Shown piece by piece: positions 1 to 11,241 of a stretch of 64,000 nucleotides of DNA. The notes under the pieces were generated by a model. That model was not told where the DNA came from. It did not search any database and worked only from the letters and a program-made list of their open reading frames with translations. A program made the translations under genes and the position numbers. The DNA lies in contig NZ_JBBCAT010000002.1 of the NCBI RefSeq assembly GCF_037203705.1, forward strand, positions 372,001 through 436,000, given 5' to 3'. The stretch comes from Prosthecomicrobium sp. N25 (lineage in GTDB: Bacteria; Pseudomonadota; Alphaproteobacteria; Rhizobiales; Ancalomicrobiaceae). The number at the start of each line of letters is the position of its first letter. Positions within the stretch are counted from its first letter, which is position 1.

Positions 1-90
1 AGGCATGTTTGGGCACGGTCTGCGTCTCCGACGTATCCGCGGACCCGAATTCGAAAGTCACGCCAACGATTTGAGCCGCATCGGCGAAAC

Positions 91-558
<468 letters not shown>

Positions 559-582
559 GACATCCTAAGGAGTAAGTTGCAG

Positions 583-2001
583 ATGACTCTCGTCCGCTCC
601 CTCGACCGGATCTCGTCGGCCGCCAAGGCCGCGTCCGTGTCCGTCGGCGTCCTCGCCCTCTCGACCGCCGCCGCCCTGGCGCAGGCCGCCGCCGAGACGC
701 CCGCCGCCGCGGCGCCCAACATCAACAAGGGCGACACGACCTGGATGCTGGTCTCCACCATCCTGGTCGTCATGATGACGGTCCCCGGCCTCGCCCTCTT
801 CTACGGCGGCCTCGTCCGGGCCAAGAACATCCTCTCCGTGCTCATGCAGGTCTTCGTCGGCTTCAGCCTGATCTCGATCCTGTGGGTCGTCTACGGCTAC
901 TCGCTCGCCTTCACGGGCGCCGGCACGCCGGGCGACGCGACGGCGCTCACGCCCTTCATCGGCACTCTCGACAAGATGATGCTGAAGGGCGTCGGCATCG
1001 ACGCGGCCGCGGAGACGTTCACCAAGGGCGTCTACATCCCGGAGCTGACCTTCGTCATCTTCCAGCTCACCTTCGCGGCGATCACCCCGGCGCTGATCAT
1101 CGGCGCCATCGCGGAGCGGATGAAGTTCTCGTCCGTGCTCGCCTTCCTGGTCCTGTGGTTCACCTTCTCGTACCTGCCGATCGCCCACATGGTGTGGTGG
1201 TGGGGCGGCCCGTCCGCGCCGGCCGACTCGCCCTCGGGCTTCCTCTACGGCATGGGCGCGCTCGACTTCGCCGGCGGCACGGTGGTGCACATCAACGCGG
1301 GCATTGCGGGCCTCGTCTGCTGCCTCGTGCTGGGCAAGCGCATCGGCTACGGCAAGGACAACATGGCGCCGCACAACCTGACGCTGACGCTGATCGGCGG
1401 CTGCCTGCTCTGGGTCGGCTGGTTCGGCTTCAACGCCGGCTCCAACCTGGAGGCCAACGGCCTGACCGCCCAGGCGCTCCTCAACACCATCGTGGCCACG
1501 GCGGCCGCGGCGCTCGCCTGGATGTTCGTCGAGTGGATGACCAAGGGCCATCCGAGCCTGCTCGGCGCGGTCTCGGGTGCCGTCGCTGGCCTCGTCGCGA
1601 TCACGCCGGCCGCGGGCCTGGCGGGCGCGGGCGGCGCCATCGTGCTCGGCGCGGTGGCGGGCGTGGTCTGCCTCTGGGCGGTGGTCTCGCTCAAGGCGAT
1701 GCTCGGCTACGACGACAGCCTGGACGTCTTCGGCGTGCACGGCGTCGGCGGCATCGTCGGCGCCCTCGGCACGGCCGTGGTGGCGGCGCCGTCGCTCGGC
1801 GGCTTCGGCGTCGGCGAGTACACGATCGCGGGCCAGTTCGTCACTCAGGTCAAGGCGGTCGCCGTCTCGGTCGTCTGGTCGGGCGTGGTCTCGCTGGTCG
1901 CCCTGATGGTGGTCAAGGTCCTGTTCGGGCTGCGCGTCAGCGAGCAGGCCGAGCGCGAGGGCCTCGACATCGCCACCCACGGGGAGCGTGCCTACAACTG
2001 A
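583..2001 (+). CDS. amtB: ammonium transporter AmtB
   Basis: A 472-residue Amt/Rh family ammonium channel of the inner membrane. An N-terminal signal-like segment ends near ALAQA, followed by about eleven hydrophobic segments. The pore histidines are seen in IAHMVWWWGG and DVFGVHGVGG. The start at ATG 583 is supported by AAGGAG ten bases upstream; a TTG two codons earlier is less likely. It is co-transcribed with glnK, whose product should block it when nitrogen is plentiful. A strong terminator follows at 2064. Confidence 0.97.
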   Translation: MTLVRSLDRISSAAKAASVSVGVLALSTAAALAQAAAETPAAAAPNINKGDTTWMLVSTILVVMMTVPGLALFYGGLVRAKNILSVLMQVFVGFSLISILWVVYGYSLAFTGAGTPGDATALTPFIGTLDKMMLKGVGIDAAAETFTKGVYIPELTFVIFQLTFAAITPALIIGAIAERMKFSSVLAFLVLWFTFSYLPIAHMVWWWGGPSAPADSPSGFLYGMGALDFAGGTVVHINAGIAGLVCCLVLGKRIGYGKDNMAPHNLTLTLIGGCLLWVGWFGFNAGSNLEANGLTAQALLNTIVATAAAALAWMFVEWMTKGHPSLLGAVSGAVAGLVAITPAAGLAGAGGAIVLGAVAGVVCLWAVVSLKAMLGYDDSLDVFGVHGVGGIVGALGTAVVAAPSLGGFGVGEYTIAGQFVTQVKAVAVSVVWSGVVSLVALMVVKVLFGLRVSEQAEREGLDIATHGERAYN

Positions 2002-2063
2002 GCCGTCGGTTCCCTCGCGCTGCCGGGTCCTCCTCCCTCCGGTCCGCGATGACGGCCACTTCA

Positions 2064-2095
2064 CCCCGGACGGTCTTCCGTCCGGGGTTTTTCTT
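2064..2095 (+). terminator. Rho-independent terminator of glnK-amtB
   Basis: A perfect 10-bp GC-rich stem (CCCCGGACGG at 2064-2073, CCGTCCGGGG at 2078-2087) with a TCTT loop is followed at once by TTTTTCTTT. It sits 62 bases after the amtB stop and closes the glnK-amtB operon. Confidence 0.93.
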
Positions 2096-2262
2096 TGCGT
2101 GCGGGCCGTTGCTTGCGGGTCACCGGCCACGGCGCTACCCCTGGACCGCGGCGCCCGCCCGTGTTCGCGAATTCCTCGTCGATGCGGCAAAGCCGACCGG
2201 CTTGGTTAACAGCCCCTTTACCCGTCCGCCTTAGCCTCACCTCGAACAAGGTCCCCTTGCCC

Positions 2263-3522
2263 ATGTCCGCGTCCGGTCCCGTTCCGACGACCTCCCCTGC
2301 CGCCGGCCGTGCGGTGTTCGCCTCGCCGTTCCAGCGGCTGAACGATCTCGTGGCCGGGATCCAGCCCGGCAAGCCGCCGATCGTGATGGCGGTCGGCGAG
2401 CCGCGGCATCCGGTGCCGGGCTTCGTGGGGCCGGTCCTCGCCGGCGAGATCGACGGCTTCGGGCGCTACCCTGCCATCAAGGGGACGGACGCGTTCCGGG
2501 CGGCGGTCGCCGGCTGGCTCGGCCGGCGCTACGGAATCGAGGGGCGGATCGATCCGGCCACCATGGTGCTGCCGCTCAACGGCTCGCGCGAAGGCCTGTT
2601 CTTTGCGGCGCTCGAGGCGCGCATGTCGACCGCCAAGTCGGTGCCGAACCCCGCCATCCTGGTGCCCAACCCCTTCTACCAGGCCTATGCGGCCGGCTGC
2701 GTGGCGGCGGGCTGCGAACCCGTGCTGGTGGCGGCCGGCGCGGCGACCGGCTTCCTGCCGGACCCGGACGCGCTCGACCCGGCGCTCCTCGCCCGCACGG
2801 TCGCGATGTTCTTCGCCTCGCCCGCCAACCCGCAGGGGGCGGTGGTGTCGCGCGAGGGCTGGCAGAGCCTGATCGAATTGGCGCGCCGGCACGACTTCGT
2901 GCTGCTCGCGGACGAGTGCTACTCCGAGATCTACCGGGACCGGCCGCCGGCGGGCGTGCTCGAAGCGGCGGCCGCGATGGACGGCGGCTTCGACCGCGTG
3001 GTGGCCTTCAACTCGCTCTCCAAGCGCTCCAACCTGCCGGGCCTGCGCTGCGGCTTCGCGGCGGGCGACCCGGCCTTCCTGCAGCGCTGGGCGGCGTTCC
3101 GAAACATGGCGGCCCCGCAGGTGCCGAACCCGGTCCAGGCCGTGGCCGTCGCGGCGCTCGCCGACGAGGTCCACGTGATCGAGAATCGCCGGCTCTACAA
3201 CGCCAAGTACGAGGCGGCCGAGCGGATCCTCGGCCCGCGCTTCGGCGCCGTGACGCCGCCGGGCGGCTTCTTCCTGTGGCTCGACGTGGGGCACCTGGCG
3301 GCCGACGGGCGGGACGGGGGCGAGAACGCCGCCCTGGCGCTCTGGCGGGAGGCGGGGGTGCGCACCGTCCCGGGCGGCTACCTGGCCGCCGCGGGCCCTG
3401 ACGGCCGCAACCCGGGCGCGGACTTCCTGCGCGTCGCCATGGTGGACGACCTCGCACTCACCGAGGAGGGGCTCCGCCGCATCGCGGCCGTGCTCGCCCC
3501 GCCCGGACATCCTTCGGAATGA
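2263..3522 (+). CDS. PLP-dependent aminotransferase, DapC-like
   Basis: A 419-residue fold-type I class I/II aminotransferase. The PLP-binding lysine is K254 in [15 protein letters not shown], a form of the motif typical of succinyldiaminopimelate aminotransferases (DapC); ASPANPQGA and ADECYSEIY are the other PLP-pocket motifs. Such an enzyme would convert N-succinyl-2-amino-6-ketopimelate to the diaminopimelate precursor for lysine and cell wall. The next gene, ftsK, begins at or just after its stop codon, so the two are probably co-expressed. The exact substrate is inferred from the motif only; other class I/II activities remain possible. Confidence 0.8.
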   Translation: MSASGPVPTTSPAAGRAVFASPFQRLNDLVAGIQPGKPPIVMAVGEPRHPVPGFVGPVLAGEIDGFGRYPAIKGTDAFRAAVAGWLGRRYGIEGRIDPATMVLPLNGSREGLFFAALEARMSTAKSVPNPAILVPNPFYQAYAAGCVAAGCEPVLVAAGAATGFLPDPDALDPALLARTVAMFFASPANPQGAVVSREGWQSLIELARRHDFVLLADECYSEIYRDRPPAGVLEAAAAMDGGFDRVVAFNSLSKRSNLPGLRCGFAAGDPAFLQRWAAFRNMAAPQVPNPVQAVAVAALADEVHVIENRRLYNAKYEAAERILGPRFGAVTPPGGFFLWLDVGHLAADGRDGGENAALALWREAGVRTVPGGYLAAAGPDGRNPGADFLRVAMVDDLALTEEGLRRIAAVLAPPGHPSE

Positions 3523-3533
3523 GGAAGCACGAC

Positions 3534-6461
3534 ATGCGGTCATCGAGAACCGACGCCGGCAGCCTGACGGCGGATACCGACCTGAGGCAGATGCTCACCC
3601 GCAACGTGGCGGGCCTGTTGGGCGTCGGCGTGATCGGGGCCACGGCGGCGGTCGCGACCGCGCTCGCCACCTGGTCGGTGACCGACCCCAGCTACAGCTA
3701 CGCCACCCAGGCGCCGGCCCGGAACCTGCTCGGCTATCCGGGCGCGGTGGTGGCCGACCTCGCCATGCAGCTCGTCGGGCTCGCCGCCACGGTGGCGCTC
3801 CTGCCGGCGCTCGCCATCGGCTGGCGGCTGCTCGCCCGCGGCGGCGCGGAGATGACGCGCGGCCGCCTGGTCGCCTGGTGCGGCGGGACGCTCCTCACCG
3901 CCGCGGCGCTGGCGGGCCTGCCGGTGGCGCAGGGCTGGCCGCTGCCGGTCGGGCTGGGCGGCGTCATCGGCGACATGATCATGCGACTGCCGGTCGCGCT
4001 GGCCGGCTCGGTCGAGTTCGGGCGCTTCCTCGGCCTCCTCGGCTTCGGGGCGGCGGCGATCCTGGCCAACGCCGTGGCGATCGGCTGGAGCCGGGTGCCC
4101 GGGCGGGCCAGCCCGCGCGACCGGGCGCTCGCCCGGGACTTCGACGACGAAGAGGACGACGGCGAGGAGAGCCGGTTCATGCCCCTCGCCATGCTGCACC
4201 ACTGGGTGCTGGTGGCGCGCGCCAACCTGATGCGGCTCGTCGGACGGCGCGGCGGCTTCCTGGACGCGCGGCGCTACGGCGCCCCGCTCGGCGCGATGCT
4301 GGCCCGGCGGGCGCCGGACGCTGCCGTGGAGGACGACGAGGAGGCCTATCGCCCGGTCGCCCTGCGCGGGCGGCCGCCGCGGCTGGAGCCGGGCTTCGCA
4401 CCGGAGCCGGCGCGCCGCGCCCCTGTGGCCCCGGAAGCCGTCTACGAAGACGACGATGTCGACGACGAGCCGGAGCCGGAGCCCATCCGGCGGCTCGAGC
4501 CGACCGTGCGCGGGCCGCGCATCGAGATGCCACGTCCCCTGCGCGGGCCCGCGTCGCGCATCGGGCGCGACGAGGAGCGCTGGGAGGGACCCGAGGCTGC
4601 GGAGGACGAGGGGCCGGAGGCCTACGACGAGGCGCCGCCGGTGCGCTTCGCGCCGCGCGACGACAGCCGCGTGGCCCGTCAGCCGGAGCCGCGCTTCGAG
4701 GAGCCGGTGGAGGACGACGAGGAGGATTCCTACGAGGCGCCCCAGCCCTCTCCCGGGCTGCCGAGCCGGCCGCAGGCGCGCCAGCCGGTCGCGAAGCCGC
4801 CGGTCGCCCGGCCGCTGGCCGCCGAACGCGCCGGCGCGCCGGGGCCGGGGGCGGACAAGCGGGTGCCGGTCGACCAGATGTACGGGCCGATGGCGCAGGT
4901 GAAGCGCCCGTCGCGCGAGACCGAGCGGCACGAGCGGCCGGACGGGGCGCCCTATCAGTTCCCGCCGGTCTCGATCCTGGCCGAGCCGCGCCGGACCGGC
5001 CCGGCCGCCGAGCTCTCCGAGGACGTTCTCGAGGGCAATGCCGGCATCCTGGAGGGCGTGCTCGACGACTTCGGGGTGAAGGGCGAGATCATCCACGTGC
5101 GGCCCGGTCCGGTCGTCACGCTCTACGAACTCGAGCCGGCGCCGGGCGTGAAGTCCTCGCGGGTGATCGGGCTCGCGGACGACATCGCCCGCTCCATGAG
5201 CGCCATTTCGGCCCGCGTCGCGGTGGTGCCGGGCCGCAACGTGATTGGTATCGAGCTGCCGAACCAGCGACGCGAGACCGTCTACTTCCGCGAGATGATC
5301 TCCTCGCAGGACTTCGAGACGACCAAGCACAAGCTGGCGCTCTGCCTCGGCAAGACGATCGGGGGCGAGCCCGTGATCGTCGACCTCGCCCGCATGCCGC
5401 ACCTGCTGGTCGCCGGCACGACCGGCTCGGGCAAGTCGGTCGCGATGAACACCATGATCCTGTCGCTGCTCTACCGGCTGACGCCCGAGCAGTGCAAGCT
5501 GATCATGATCGACCCCAAGATGCTGGAACTGTCGGTCTACGACGGCATCCCGCACCTCCTCACCCCCGTGGTGACCGACCCCAAGAAGGCCGTCATGGCG
5601 CTCAAGTGGGCGGTCCGGGAGATGGAGGACCGCTACCGCAAGATGTCGAAGCTCGGCGTGCGCAACATCGACGGCTTCAACGCGCGGGTCGCGGAGGCGA
5701 AAGCGCGGGGCGAGGTGCTGACCCGCGAGGTGCAGACCGGCTTCCACCGCCAGACCGGCGAGCCGATCTACGAGCAGGAGCAGCTGGCGCTCGACCCGCT
5801 GCCCTACATCGTGGTCCTGGTCGACGAAATGGCGGACCTGATGATCGTCGCCGGCAAGGAGATCGAGGGCGCGATCCAGCGTCTCGCCCAGATGGCGCGC
5901 GCGGCCGGCATCCATATCGTGATGGCGACGCAGCGGCCGTCCGTAGACGTCATCACCGGCACCATCAAGGCGAACTTCCCGACCCGCATCTCCTTCCAGG
6001 TCACCTCGAAGATCGACAGCCGCACCATCCTCGGCGAACAGGGCGCCGAGCAGCTGCTGGGGCAGGGCGACATGCTCTACATGGCCGGCGGCGGCCGCAT
6101 CCAGCGCGTTCACGGGCCCTTCGTGGCCGACGACGAGGTCGAGAAGGTGGTCGTCCATCTCAAGCGGCAGGGCAAGCCGCAGTACCTGGAGGCGATCACG
6201 GCCGGGGAGGAGGAGGTCGACGAGGCCGGGGCGGGCGACGAGGGCAGCCTCGAGGATTCCAAGGACCTCTACGACCGCGCGGTGGCGGTGGTGCTCAAGG
6301 ACAAGAAGGCCTCGACGTCCTATGTCCAGCGCCGCCTGCAGATCGGCTACAACCGCGCCGCCTCGCTGATCGAGCGGATGGAGAAGGAAGGCATCGTGGG
6401 GCCGCCCAACCACTCGGGCAAGCGCGAGATCCTGATCGGCGGCGGGGGCGGCGACGGCTGA
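3534..6461 (+). CDS. ftsK: DNA translocase FtsK
   Basis: A 975-residue septal DNA pump that moves chromosome ends to the XerCD/dif site during division. The N-terminus has about four membrane segments (roughly residues 25-165), then a long acidic and proline-rich linker (about 200-480), then the RecA-like motor with Walker A GTTGSGKS at 628-635 and Walker [12 protein letters not shown]-terminal winged-helix gamma domain follows ([19 protein letters not shown]). ATG 3534 has GAGGAAG 6 bases upstream; ATG 3519 overlaps the stop of the preceding gene and is the alternative start. Confidence 0.96.
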   Translation: MRSSRTDAGSLTADTDLRQMLTRNVAGLLGVGVIGATAAVATALATWSVTDPSYSYATQAPARNLLGYPGAVVADLAMQLVGLAATVALLPALAIGWRLLARGGAEMTRGRLVAWCGGTLLTAAALAGLPVAQGWPLPVGLGGVIGDMIMRLPVALAGSVEFGRFLGLLGFGAAAILANAVAIGWSRVPGRASPRDRALARDFDDEEDDGEESRFMPLAMLHHWVLVARANLMRLVGRRGGFLDARRYGAPLGAMLARRAPDAAVEDDEEAYRPVALRGRPPRLEPGFAPEPARRAPVAPEAVYEDDDVDDEPEPEPIRRLEPTVRGPRIEMPRPLRGPASRIGRDEERWEGPEAAEDEGPEAYDEAPPVRFAPRDDSRVARQPEPRFEEPVEDDEEDSYEAPQPSPGLPSRPQARQPVAKPPVARPLAAERAGAPGPGADKRVPVDQMYGPMAQVKRPSRETERHERPDGAPYQFPPVSILAEPRRTGPAAELSEDVLEGNAGILEGVLDDFGVKGEIIHVRPGPVVTLYELEPAPGVKSSRVIGLADDIARSMSAISARVAVVPGRNVIGIELPNQRRETVYFREMISSQDFETTKHKLALCLGKTIGGEPVIVDLARMPHLLVAGTTGSGKSVAMNTMILSLLYRLTPEQCKLIMIDPKMLELSVYDGIPHLLTPVVTDPKKAVMALKWAVREMEDRYRKMSKLGVRNIDGFNARVAEAKARGEVLTREVQTGFHRQTGEPIYEQEQLALDPLPYIVVLVDEMADLMIVAGKEIEGAIQRLAQMARAAGIHIVMATQRPSVDVITGTIKANFPTRISFQVTSKIDSRTILGEQGAEQLLGQGDMLYMAGGGRIQRVHGPFVADDEVEKVVVHLKRQGKPQYLEAITAGEEEVDEAGAGDEGSLEDSKDLYDRAVAVVLKDKKASTSYVQRRLQIGYNRAASLIERMEKEGIVGPPNHSGKREILIGGGGGDG

Positions 6462-6586
6462 AGGGCCGCGAGGCCACCGTCTCGCCATGGGGAGCGCGTA
6501 GAAGAGCGGCCGACTTTGGTGGAGAATGCCCTGCCGCGCGCGCCCGATTCGGACGCGCCCGCCTCCGCCTGACGAGGAGACGATCC

Positions 6587-7270
6587 ATGGTCCAATCTTC
6601 CGTGCGCCTCGCCGGCCTCGCGCTCGCCCTGGCGCTCATCCCCGGCGCCGCCGGCGCGCAGTCCAAGGTGGAGGTGCCGTTCTCGCTGAACCCCTTCTCG
6701 AGCAGCACGCCCGCGGTGCAGCCGGCCAAGCTGTCGCCGCCCCAGAAGGAGGCCGTCCAGGGGATCAACAAGTACTTCAACGCGATCCGGACGATGTCCG
6801 GGTCCTTCGTGCAGTTCGGGCCGGACGGCCAGCGCACGGAGGGGCAGTTCTACCTCGCCAAGCCGGGCAAGATCCGCTTCCAATACGCCAAGCCCGCCAC
6901 GCTCGAGATCGTCGCCGACGCGACCGACGTGGTCGTCAAGGACCGCAAGAACCAGACGCAGGACCTCTATCCGCTGTCCAAGACGCCGCTGCGCTTCCTG
7001 CTCGCCGACCAGCTCGACCTGACGTCGGAGGCCACGGTGACCCGCGTCTCGGTGGAGCCCGACCTGGTGTCGATCGTGCTCGAGCAGTCCACGGTCTTCG
7101 GCGACGGCCGGCTCACCATGGTGTTCGACCGCAAGACCAGCGATCTCAAGCAGTGGACGGTGACGGACGCGCAGGGCTACGACACGTCGGTGGCGATCTA
7201 CAACACGGTCGTGAACCAGCCGGTCGACGAGAAGCTCTTCAAGATCGACCGTACGCGCATCCTGCAGTGA
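6587..7270 (+). CDS. lolA: LolA-like outer-membrane lipoprotein carrier
   Basis: A 227-residue periplasmic protein with a signal peptide ending in AGAQS near residue 25, followed by a LolA fold sequence: YFNAIRTMSGSFVQ, then GQFYLAKPGKIRFQY and VVVKDRKNQTQDLYPLSKTPLRFLL. LolA shuttles lipoproteins from LolCDE to the outer membrane. A GAGGAGA ribosome site lies six bases before the ATG. It follows ftsK by 125 bases, an order common in alphaproteobacteria. No LolB is seen, as is usual for this class. Confidence 0.87.
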   Translation: MVQSSVRLAGLALALALIPGAAGAQSKVEVPFSLNPFSSSTPAVQPAKLSPPQKEAVQGINKYFNAIRTMSGSFVQFGPDGQRTEGQFYLAKPGKIRFQYAKPATLEIVADATDVVVKDRKNQTQDLYPLSKTPLRFLLADQLDLTSEATVTRVSVEPDLVSIVLEQSTVFGDGRLTMVFDRKTSDLKQWTVTDAQGYDTSVAIYNTVVNQPVDEKLFKIDRTRILQ

Positions 7271-7297
7271 GGCCGGCGACCCGGAGTCAACAAGAAG

Positions 7298-7320
7298 GGC
7301 CCCGCGGGGCCCTTTAGGTT
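7298..7320 (+). terminator. probable Rho-independent terminator after lolA
   Basis: The 16-base perfect palindrome GGGCCCCGCGGGGCCC (7298-7313) is followed by TTTAGGTTT. The uridine run is interrupted, so termination may be partial. It lies 28 bases after the LolA-like stop. Confidence 0.6.
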
Positions 7321-7601
7321 TCGACCTCTGGCGTCGAATAATGGGGGTCGTGTCTTCGGAAGGCTCGGCCCGGCAGCCTCCGTCCGGGGGGCTGGGGGGC
7401 TGAATAAACCGGTCAGAACCACCGGGCCGATCCATCCGAAGCCATGGTGGGATCATCCGGAGTCAAGGTGGCCCGGCCTGGGCCGGAATATGGCGAAAGC
7501 TTGAAATCGAAGAAGCCACCCAAGTCGAGATGCGGCCACGTCTTGAGAGGCGCCGACGGCACCCGGGACGAATGCATCCGGCATGTCAGGATCGGGCCAA
7601 G
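7321..7601. other. non-coding gap before gluQRS
   Basis: About 280 bases between the lolA terminator and gluQRS. I found no convincing gene, RNA or operator. The sequence just before gluQRS could be read in frame as an N-terminal extension, but it does not resemble the family. Confidence 0.4.
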
Positions 7602-8480
7602 GTGAGCCGGCCGGTCTTCCGCTTCGCGCCGAGCCCGAACGGCGAGCTGCACCTCGGGCACGCCTATTCGGCGCTCGTCGACTACGAGGCGGCGCAGGCG
7701 GCGGATGGGCGCTTCCTGCTGCGCATCGAGGACATCGACGTCACGCGTTGCCGGCCGGACTACGTGGAGCGGATCTTCGAGGACCTCGCCTGGCTCGGGA
7801 TCCGCTGGGAGGAGCCGGTGCGCCGCCAGTCGGAGCATTTCCAGGACTACCGGGCCGCGCTCGGGATCCTGCAGGACCGGGGGCTCGTCTATCCGGCCTT
7901 CCTGTCGCGGGGGGAGATCAGGGCGCGGGTGGAGGCCGCGGAGGCCGCCGGCCGGCCCTGGTCCCGCGACCCGGACGGGGCACCGCTCTACCCCGGCGAC
8001 GACCGCGCAATGGAACCGGACCGGGCGGCGGCGCTGATCACCGCGGGGCGACCCTTCGCGTACCGCCTGCGGATGGCCGAGGCGCTGGCAACGGCCGGCG
8101 GGCCTCCGGTCTTCCGGGAACACGGATCGGGGCCGGCGGGCGAGACGGGCGTGGTCGCGACCGATCCGGCCCGGTGGGGGGACGTGATCCTGGCCCGCAG
8201 GGAGATCCCGACCAGCTATCACCTCTCGGTGGTGGTGGACGATGCCGCGCAAGGCGTGACCCACGTGGTGCGCGGGCAGGACCTCTTCCATGCCACCTCG
8301 GTGCACCGGCTCCTGCAGGTCCTGCTCGGACTGCCGGCGCCGGTCTACCGGCACCACCGGCTGATCGTCGACGAGAACGGCCGGAAGCTCTCCAAGTCGC
8401 AGCGCGACACGAGCCTGCGGGCGCTCCGCGAGGCCGGTGCCCGGCCGGAGGACATCCGGCGGATGGTCGGGCTTGCCTGA
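7602..8480 (+). CDS. gluQRS: glutamyl-Q tRNA(Asp) synthetase
   Basis: A 292-residue truncated glutamyl-tRNA synthetase paralogue. It carries the catalytic half only: FAPSPNGELHLGHAYSAL (HIGH motif) near residues 8-25, DIDVTRCRPDYVERI, and KLSKSQRD (KMSKS). The anticodon-binding domain is absent, which is diagnostic of GluQRS, the enzyme that attaches glutamate to queuosine at position 34 of tRNA-Asp. GTG 7602 begins the protein directly at the conserved SRPVFRFAPSP; an earlier in-frame ATG is judged spurious. It converges with the next gene, with four bases between. Confidence 0.92.
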   Translation: MSRPVFRFAPSPNGELHLGHAYSALVDYEAAQAADGRFLLRIEDIDVTRCRPDYVERIFEDLAWLGIRWEEPVRRQSEHFQDYRAALGILQDRGLVYPAFLSRGEIRARVEAAEAAGRPWSRDPDGAPLYPGDDRAMEPDRAAALITAGRPFAYRLRMAEALATAGGPPVFREHGSGPAGETGVVATDPARWGDVILARREIPTSYHLSVVVDDAAQGVTHVVRGQDLFHATSVHRLLQVLLGLPAPVYRHHRLIVDENGRKLSKSQRDTSLRALREAGARPEDIRRMVGLA

Positions 8481-8484
8481 GCGG

Positions 8485-9444
8485 TCAGGGGCGGGCGAGG
8501 TCCAGCCAGAAGGTGACGGAGAAGACGGCGAGTGCGGTCGACAGGCCGATGATGTTCGACGCCGTGCCGTGCGCGACGTTGAAGCGGACGGCGAACAGGT
8601 AGGCGTTGACGCCGGCCGGACAGGCGGCCGAGACCGTCAGGACCGAGACCCAGAGCGGCGGGAGATCGAAGACCCGGGAGGCGACGAGGTAGACGACGGC
8701 CGGCATCAGCAGGAGCTTGATCGCGATCACCGGGAGGGCGAGCCGCAGTTCGCCGAAGAGCCCGTAGCGGCGGAGCCCCACGCCGAGCGAGAAGAGGGCC
8801 GCGGGGAGGGCCGAGGCGCCGAGCTGGTCGACGATGGTGCGCGGCAGGCCTTCGAGCGGCAGCCCGCCGGTCCGCCAGGCCGCGGCCAGCACCAGGGCGA
8901 TGATCAGCGGGTTGGTGGCCAGGTTGCGGCCGATCGCCTTCAGCACCTTCGGAACGTCGACCGGCCCCTGCTGGCCGCCGTCGATCCGGATCGCGCGCTC
9001 GGTCAGGAGGGTGCCGGCGACCATCATGATCGGCAGATGCACCGAGACGAGCATGAAGAGCGGTACGGCGCCGGCTTCGCCGAAGGCGGAGACGATCAGC
9101 GGCGTGCCGACGATGACCAGGTTGGAGAAGGAGCCGGAGACGCCGGCGATCACGCCTTCGGTGCGCGACCGGCCGTAGAGGCGGTGGGCGACGACCGCGC
9201 TGAGGCTCCAGGCGACGAGGACGCCGCCGAAGTAGGAGATCCACAGCGGCCAGGGCGAAAGCGGCGGGAAGGTCGCGGTCGCCAGCGTGCGGAACATCAG
9301 GACCGGGATGCCGATCACGTAGACGAATTCGCCGAGCCCCTCGCCGACCACGTCGCGGACGACGCCGAGCTTGGACGCCGCGAAGCCGATCGCGATCAGC
9401 CCGAAGACGGGCAGGACGGTGGTGCCTGTCTCGGCGAAGGTCAT
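8485..9444 (-). CDS. AEC family transporter
   Basis: A 319-residue inner-membrane protein with about ten hydrophobic segments in two five-helix halves, matching the auxin efflux carrier (AEC) family, whose bacterial members move dicarboxylates such as malate or malonate. Recognisable family features are the N-terminal VLPVFGLIAIGFAASKLGVV and the mid-protein SFSNLVIVGTPLI and NPLIIALVL segments. The substrate cannot be told from sequence. It stands alone, convergent with gluQRS and divergent from the receiver protein at 9534. Confidence 0.85.
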   Translation of the reverse strand: MTFAETGTTVLPVFGLIAIGFAASKLGVVRDVVGEGLGEFVYVIGIPVLMFRTLATATFPPLSPWPLWISYFGGVLVAWSLSAVVAHRLYGRSRTEGVIAGVSGSFSNLVIVGTPLIVSAFGEAGAVPLFMLVSVHLPIMMVAGTLLTERAIRIDGGQQGPVDVPKVLKAIGRNLATNPLIIALVLAAAWRTGGLPLEGLPRTIVDQLGASALPAALFSLGVGLRRYGLFGELRLALPVIAIKLLLMPAVVYLVASRVFDLPPLWVSVLTVSAACPAGVNAYLFAVRFNVAHGTASNIIGLSTALAVFSVTFWLDLARP

Positions 9445-9533
9445 GGGTCTTCCGGTGTCTCGAGGGAGGTCTCGTGGTCCCGGTTTAGCGAAGACTTAAA
9501 CGGAGGGCGATACGGTCGGCGGGGCGATCAGGC

Positions 9534-9959
9534 ATGCAGGAGGACGAGCGGGTGCCGCGGGTCGACAGGGACACGCCGCCGCCGGGCGGCGCGATGCGGG
9601 TGCTGGCCGTCGAGGACCACGAGATCGGGCGCCGGCTGCTCGCCACCCTGCTGGAGAGCTTCGGGGCGGCCTGCACGGTCGCCGGATCGGCCGAGGAGGC
9701 CGTCGAAGCGGCCGGCAAGTCGGCCTACGACGTGGTGCTGATCGACCTCGGCCTGCCGGACGGCGACGGCGAGGGTTTGGCGCGGCGGCTCTCCGGAGAG
9801 GCCGGCACGGCCGGCGCGGCGCTCGTCGCCGTCACGGGACGGTCCAGGCCGGATCGCCTGCCGAGCGTCTTCGCGGACTGGCTGGTGAAGCCCTACAGCG
9901 TCCGGGAGCTCTACCGGACGGTCCTCGAGGCCCGACCCGCCCTGGCCGCCGGGGCCTGA
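9534..9959 (+). CDS. single-domain response regulator
   Basis: A 141-residue stand-alone receiver domain. The acidic pair is E27-D28, the phosphoacceptor is D71 (VVLIDLGLPDGDG), the switch residue is T101 and the lysine is K119 (LVKPYS). There is no output domain, so it likely passes phosphate on or acts by protein contact. No histidine kinase is adjacent. The start may be ATG 9594 (MRVLAVEDHE), which would remove a 20-residue non-conserved tail; neither start has a strong ribosome site. Confidence 0.85.
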   Translation: MQEDERVPRVDRDTPPPGGAMRVLAVEDHEIGRRLLATLLESFGAACTVAGSAEEAVEAAGKSAYDVVLIDLGLPDGDGEGLARRLSGEAGTAGAALVAVTGRSRPDRLPSVFADWLVKPYSVRELYRTVLEARPALAAGA

Positions 9960-10058
9960 GGCCTTCCCCGGCCTGACACCCGATCCGGCACCCTCCGGTC
10001 TTTTTCCAATCTTAACAGCCGGCCGGTAGGATCCTGCGGGCAGAACCGGAGTCCCCCC

Positions 10059-11234
10059 TTGGCCCTCGCCGTCCCCGCGACCCCGCCCCCAGGCGCCGAA
10101 ACCGTCGAGATCATCCGGTCCGCCGACGCCGGGGTCCTGGTCGAGGACTGGCGCCGCCTCGCGGCCGGGGCCGGGGAGCCGAACGTTTTCCTCACGCCCG
10201 ACTTCCTGCTGCCGCAACTCGCCTGCTTTGCTCCCTCGGCCGAGATCGCGACGGTCCGGTCGGCCGACGGCCGGCTGGTCGGCCTCGCGCCGGTCGTGGC
10301 GGGCCGCCTCGCCTCCGGGCTCACCGGGGCGGTACCGACGCTGTGGTGCAACGAGTATGCGCCGCTCGGCACGCCGCTCGTCGCCGCCGGCGCGGAGGAG
10401 ACCTTCTGGACGGCGATCCTGCAGTATCAGGCCACCCGGGCGAACGTGATCGCGGTTCGCGACATGCGGCTCGACGGTCCGGTCTTTCGGGCTCTGGAGG
10501 CGGTGGCCGACCGGGCGGGCCAAGCGCTCCACATCGCCGGGCGGCACGCGCGGGCGGCGCTCGCCGGCGGCGAGGACTGGGACACCTATGCGGCGCGCGC
10601 CTTCGACCGGAAGCGACGGAAGGAGACGGCCCGGCTCTGGCGCCGGCTCGCCGAGCGCGGGGACGCGTGCTCGGACGTGGTGACGGCGCCCGACGCGGTC
10701 CGGGAGGCCTTCGAGGCCTTCCTGGCCCTGGAAGCCTCCGGATGGAAGGGGCGCGCCGGGACCGCCATGGCGGGGCTTCCCGAGGTCGCGGCCTTCGCGC
10801 GGGCGGCAATCGACGGACTGGCCGGTCAGGGGGCGGTGGCGATCGACCGCATCCGGCTCGACGGGCGACTCGTGGCGGCGGTGGTGCGGCTGTCGAGCGG
10901 CGGGCGGACCTGGCCGTGGAAGACGGCCTTCGCGGAGGACCTGGCCCCGGCCTCGCCGGGCGTGCAGGTGATGATCGCGGCGACCGAGCGGCTGTTCGCG
11001 GTGCCCGGCTTCGCGGGCGCGGACAGCCTAGCGACGGCGGACCACCCGATGATCGATCCCCTCTGGCGCGACCGGATCGAGATCGGCACCGTGGCGGTTG
11101 ACCTCGGCGGCATGCTGCCGCGCGCCCGGCTGGTTGCCGCCGACGTCGCCGGGTGGCTGGCGCTGCGACGCGCGGCCCGGCGGGGCCTCGAGATGATGGC
11201 GCGCGAGATGGGGCGCCTCGGGCTCGGGAGCTGA
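10059..11234 (+). CDS. GNAT/FemAB-like acyltransferase
   Basis: A 391-residue protein with the layout of the BioF2-like Acetyltransf_6 family: an N-terminal region with VFLTPDFLLPQL and GLAPVV, then AFDRKRRKETARLWRRLAE, a segment typical of this group, and a C-terminal GNAT half with LDGRLVAAVVRL and KTAFAEDLAPASPGVQVM. Relatives take part in cell-envelope or polysaccharide modification, but the substrate is unknown. The assigned start is a TTG with no clear ribosome site, so the N-terminus is uncertain. No operon partner. Confidence 0.75.
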   Translation: MALAVPATPPPGAETVEIIRSADAGVLVEDWRRLAAGAGEPNVFLTPDFLLPQLACFAPSAEIATVRSADGRLVGLAPVVAGRLASGLTGAVPTLWCNEYAPLGTPLVAAGAEETFWTAILQYQATRANVIAVRDMRLDGPVFRALEAVADRAGQALHIAGRHARAALAGGEDWDTYAARAFDRKRRKETARLWRRLAERGDACSDVVTAPDAVREAFEAFLALEASGWKGRAGTAMAGLPEVAAFARAAIDGLAGQGAVAIDRIRLDGRLVAAVVRLSSGGRTWPWKTAFAEDLAPASPGVQVMIAATERLFAVPGFAGADSLATADHPMIDPLWRDRIEIGTVAVDLGGMLPRARLVAADVAGWLALRRAARRGLEMMAREMGRLGLGS

Positions 11235-11241
11235 TCGGGCC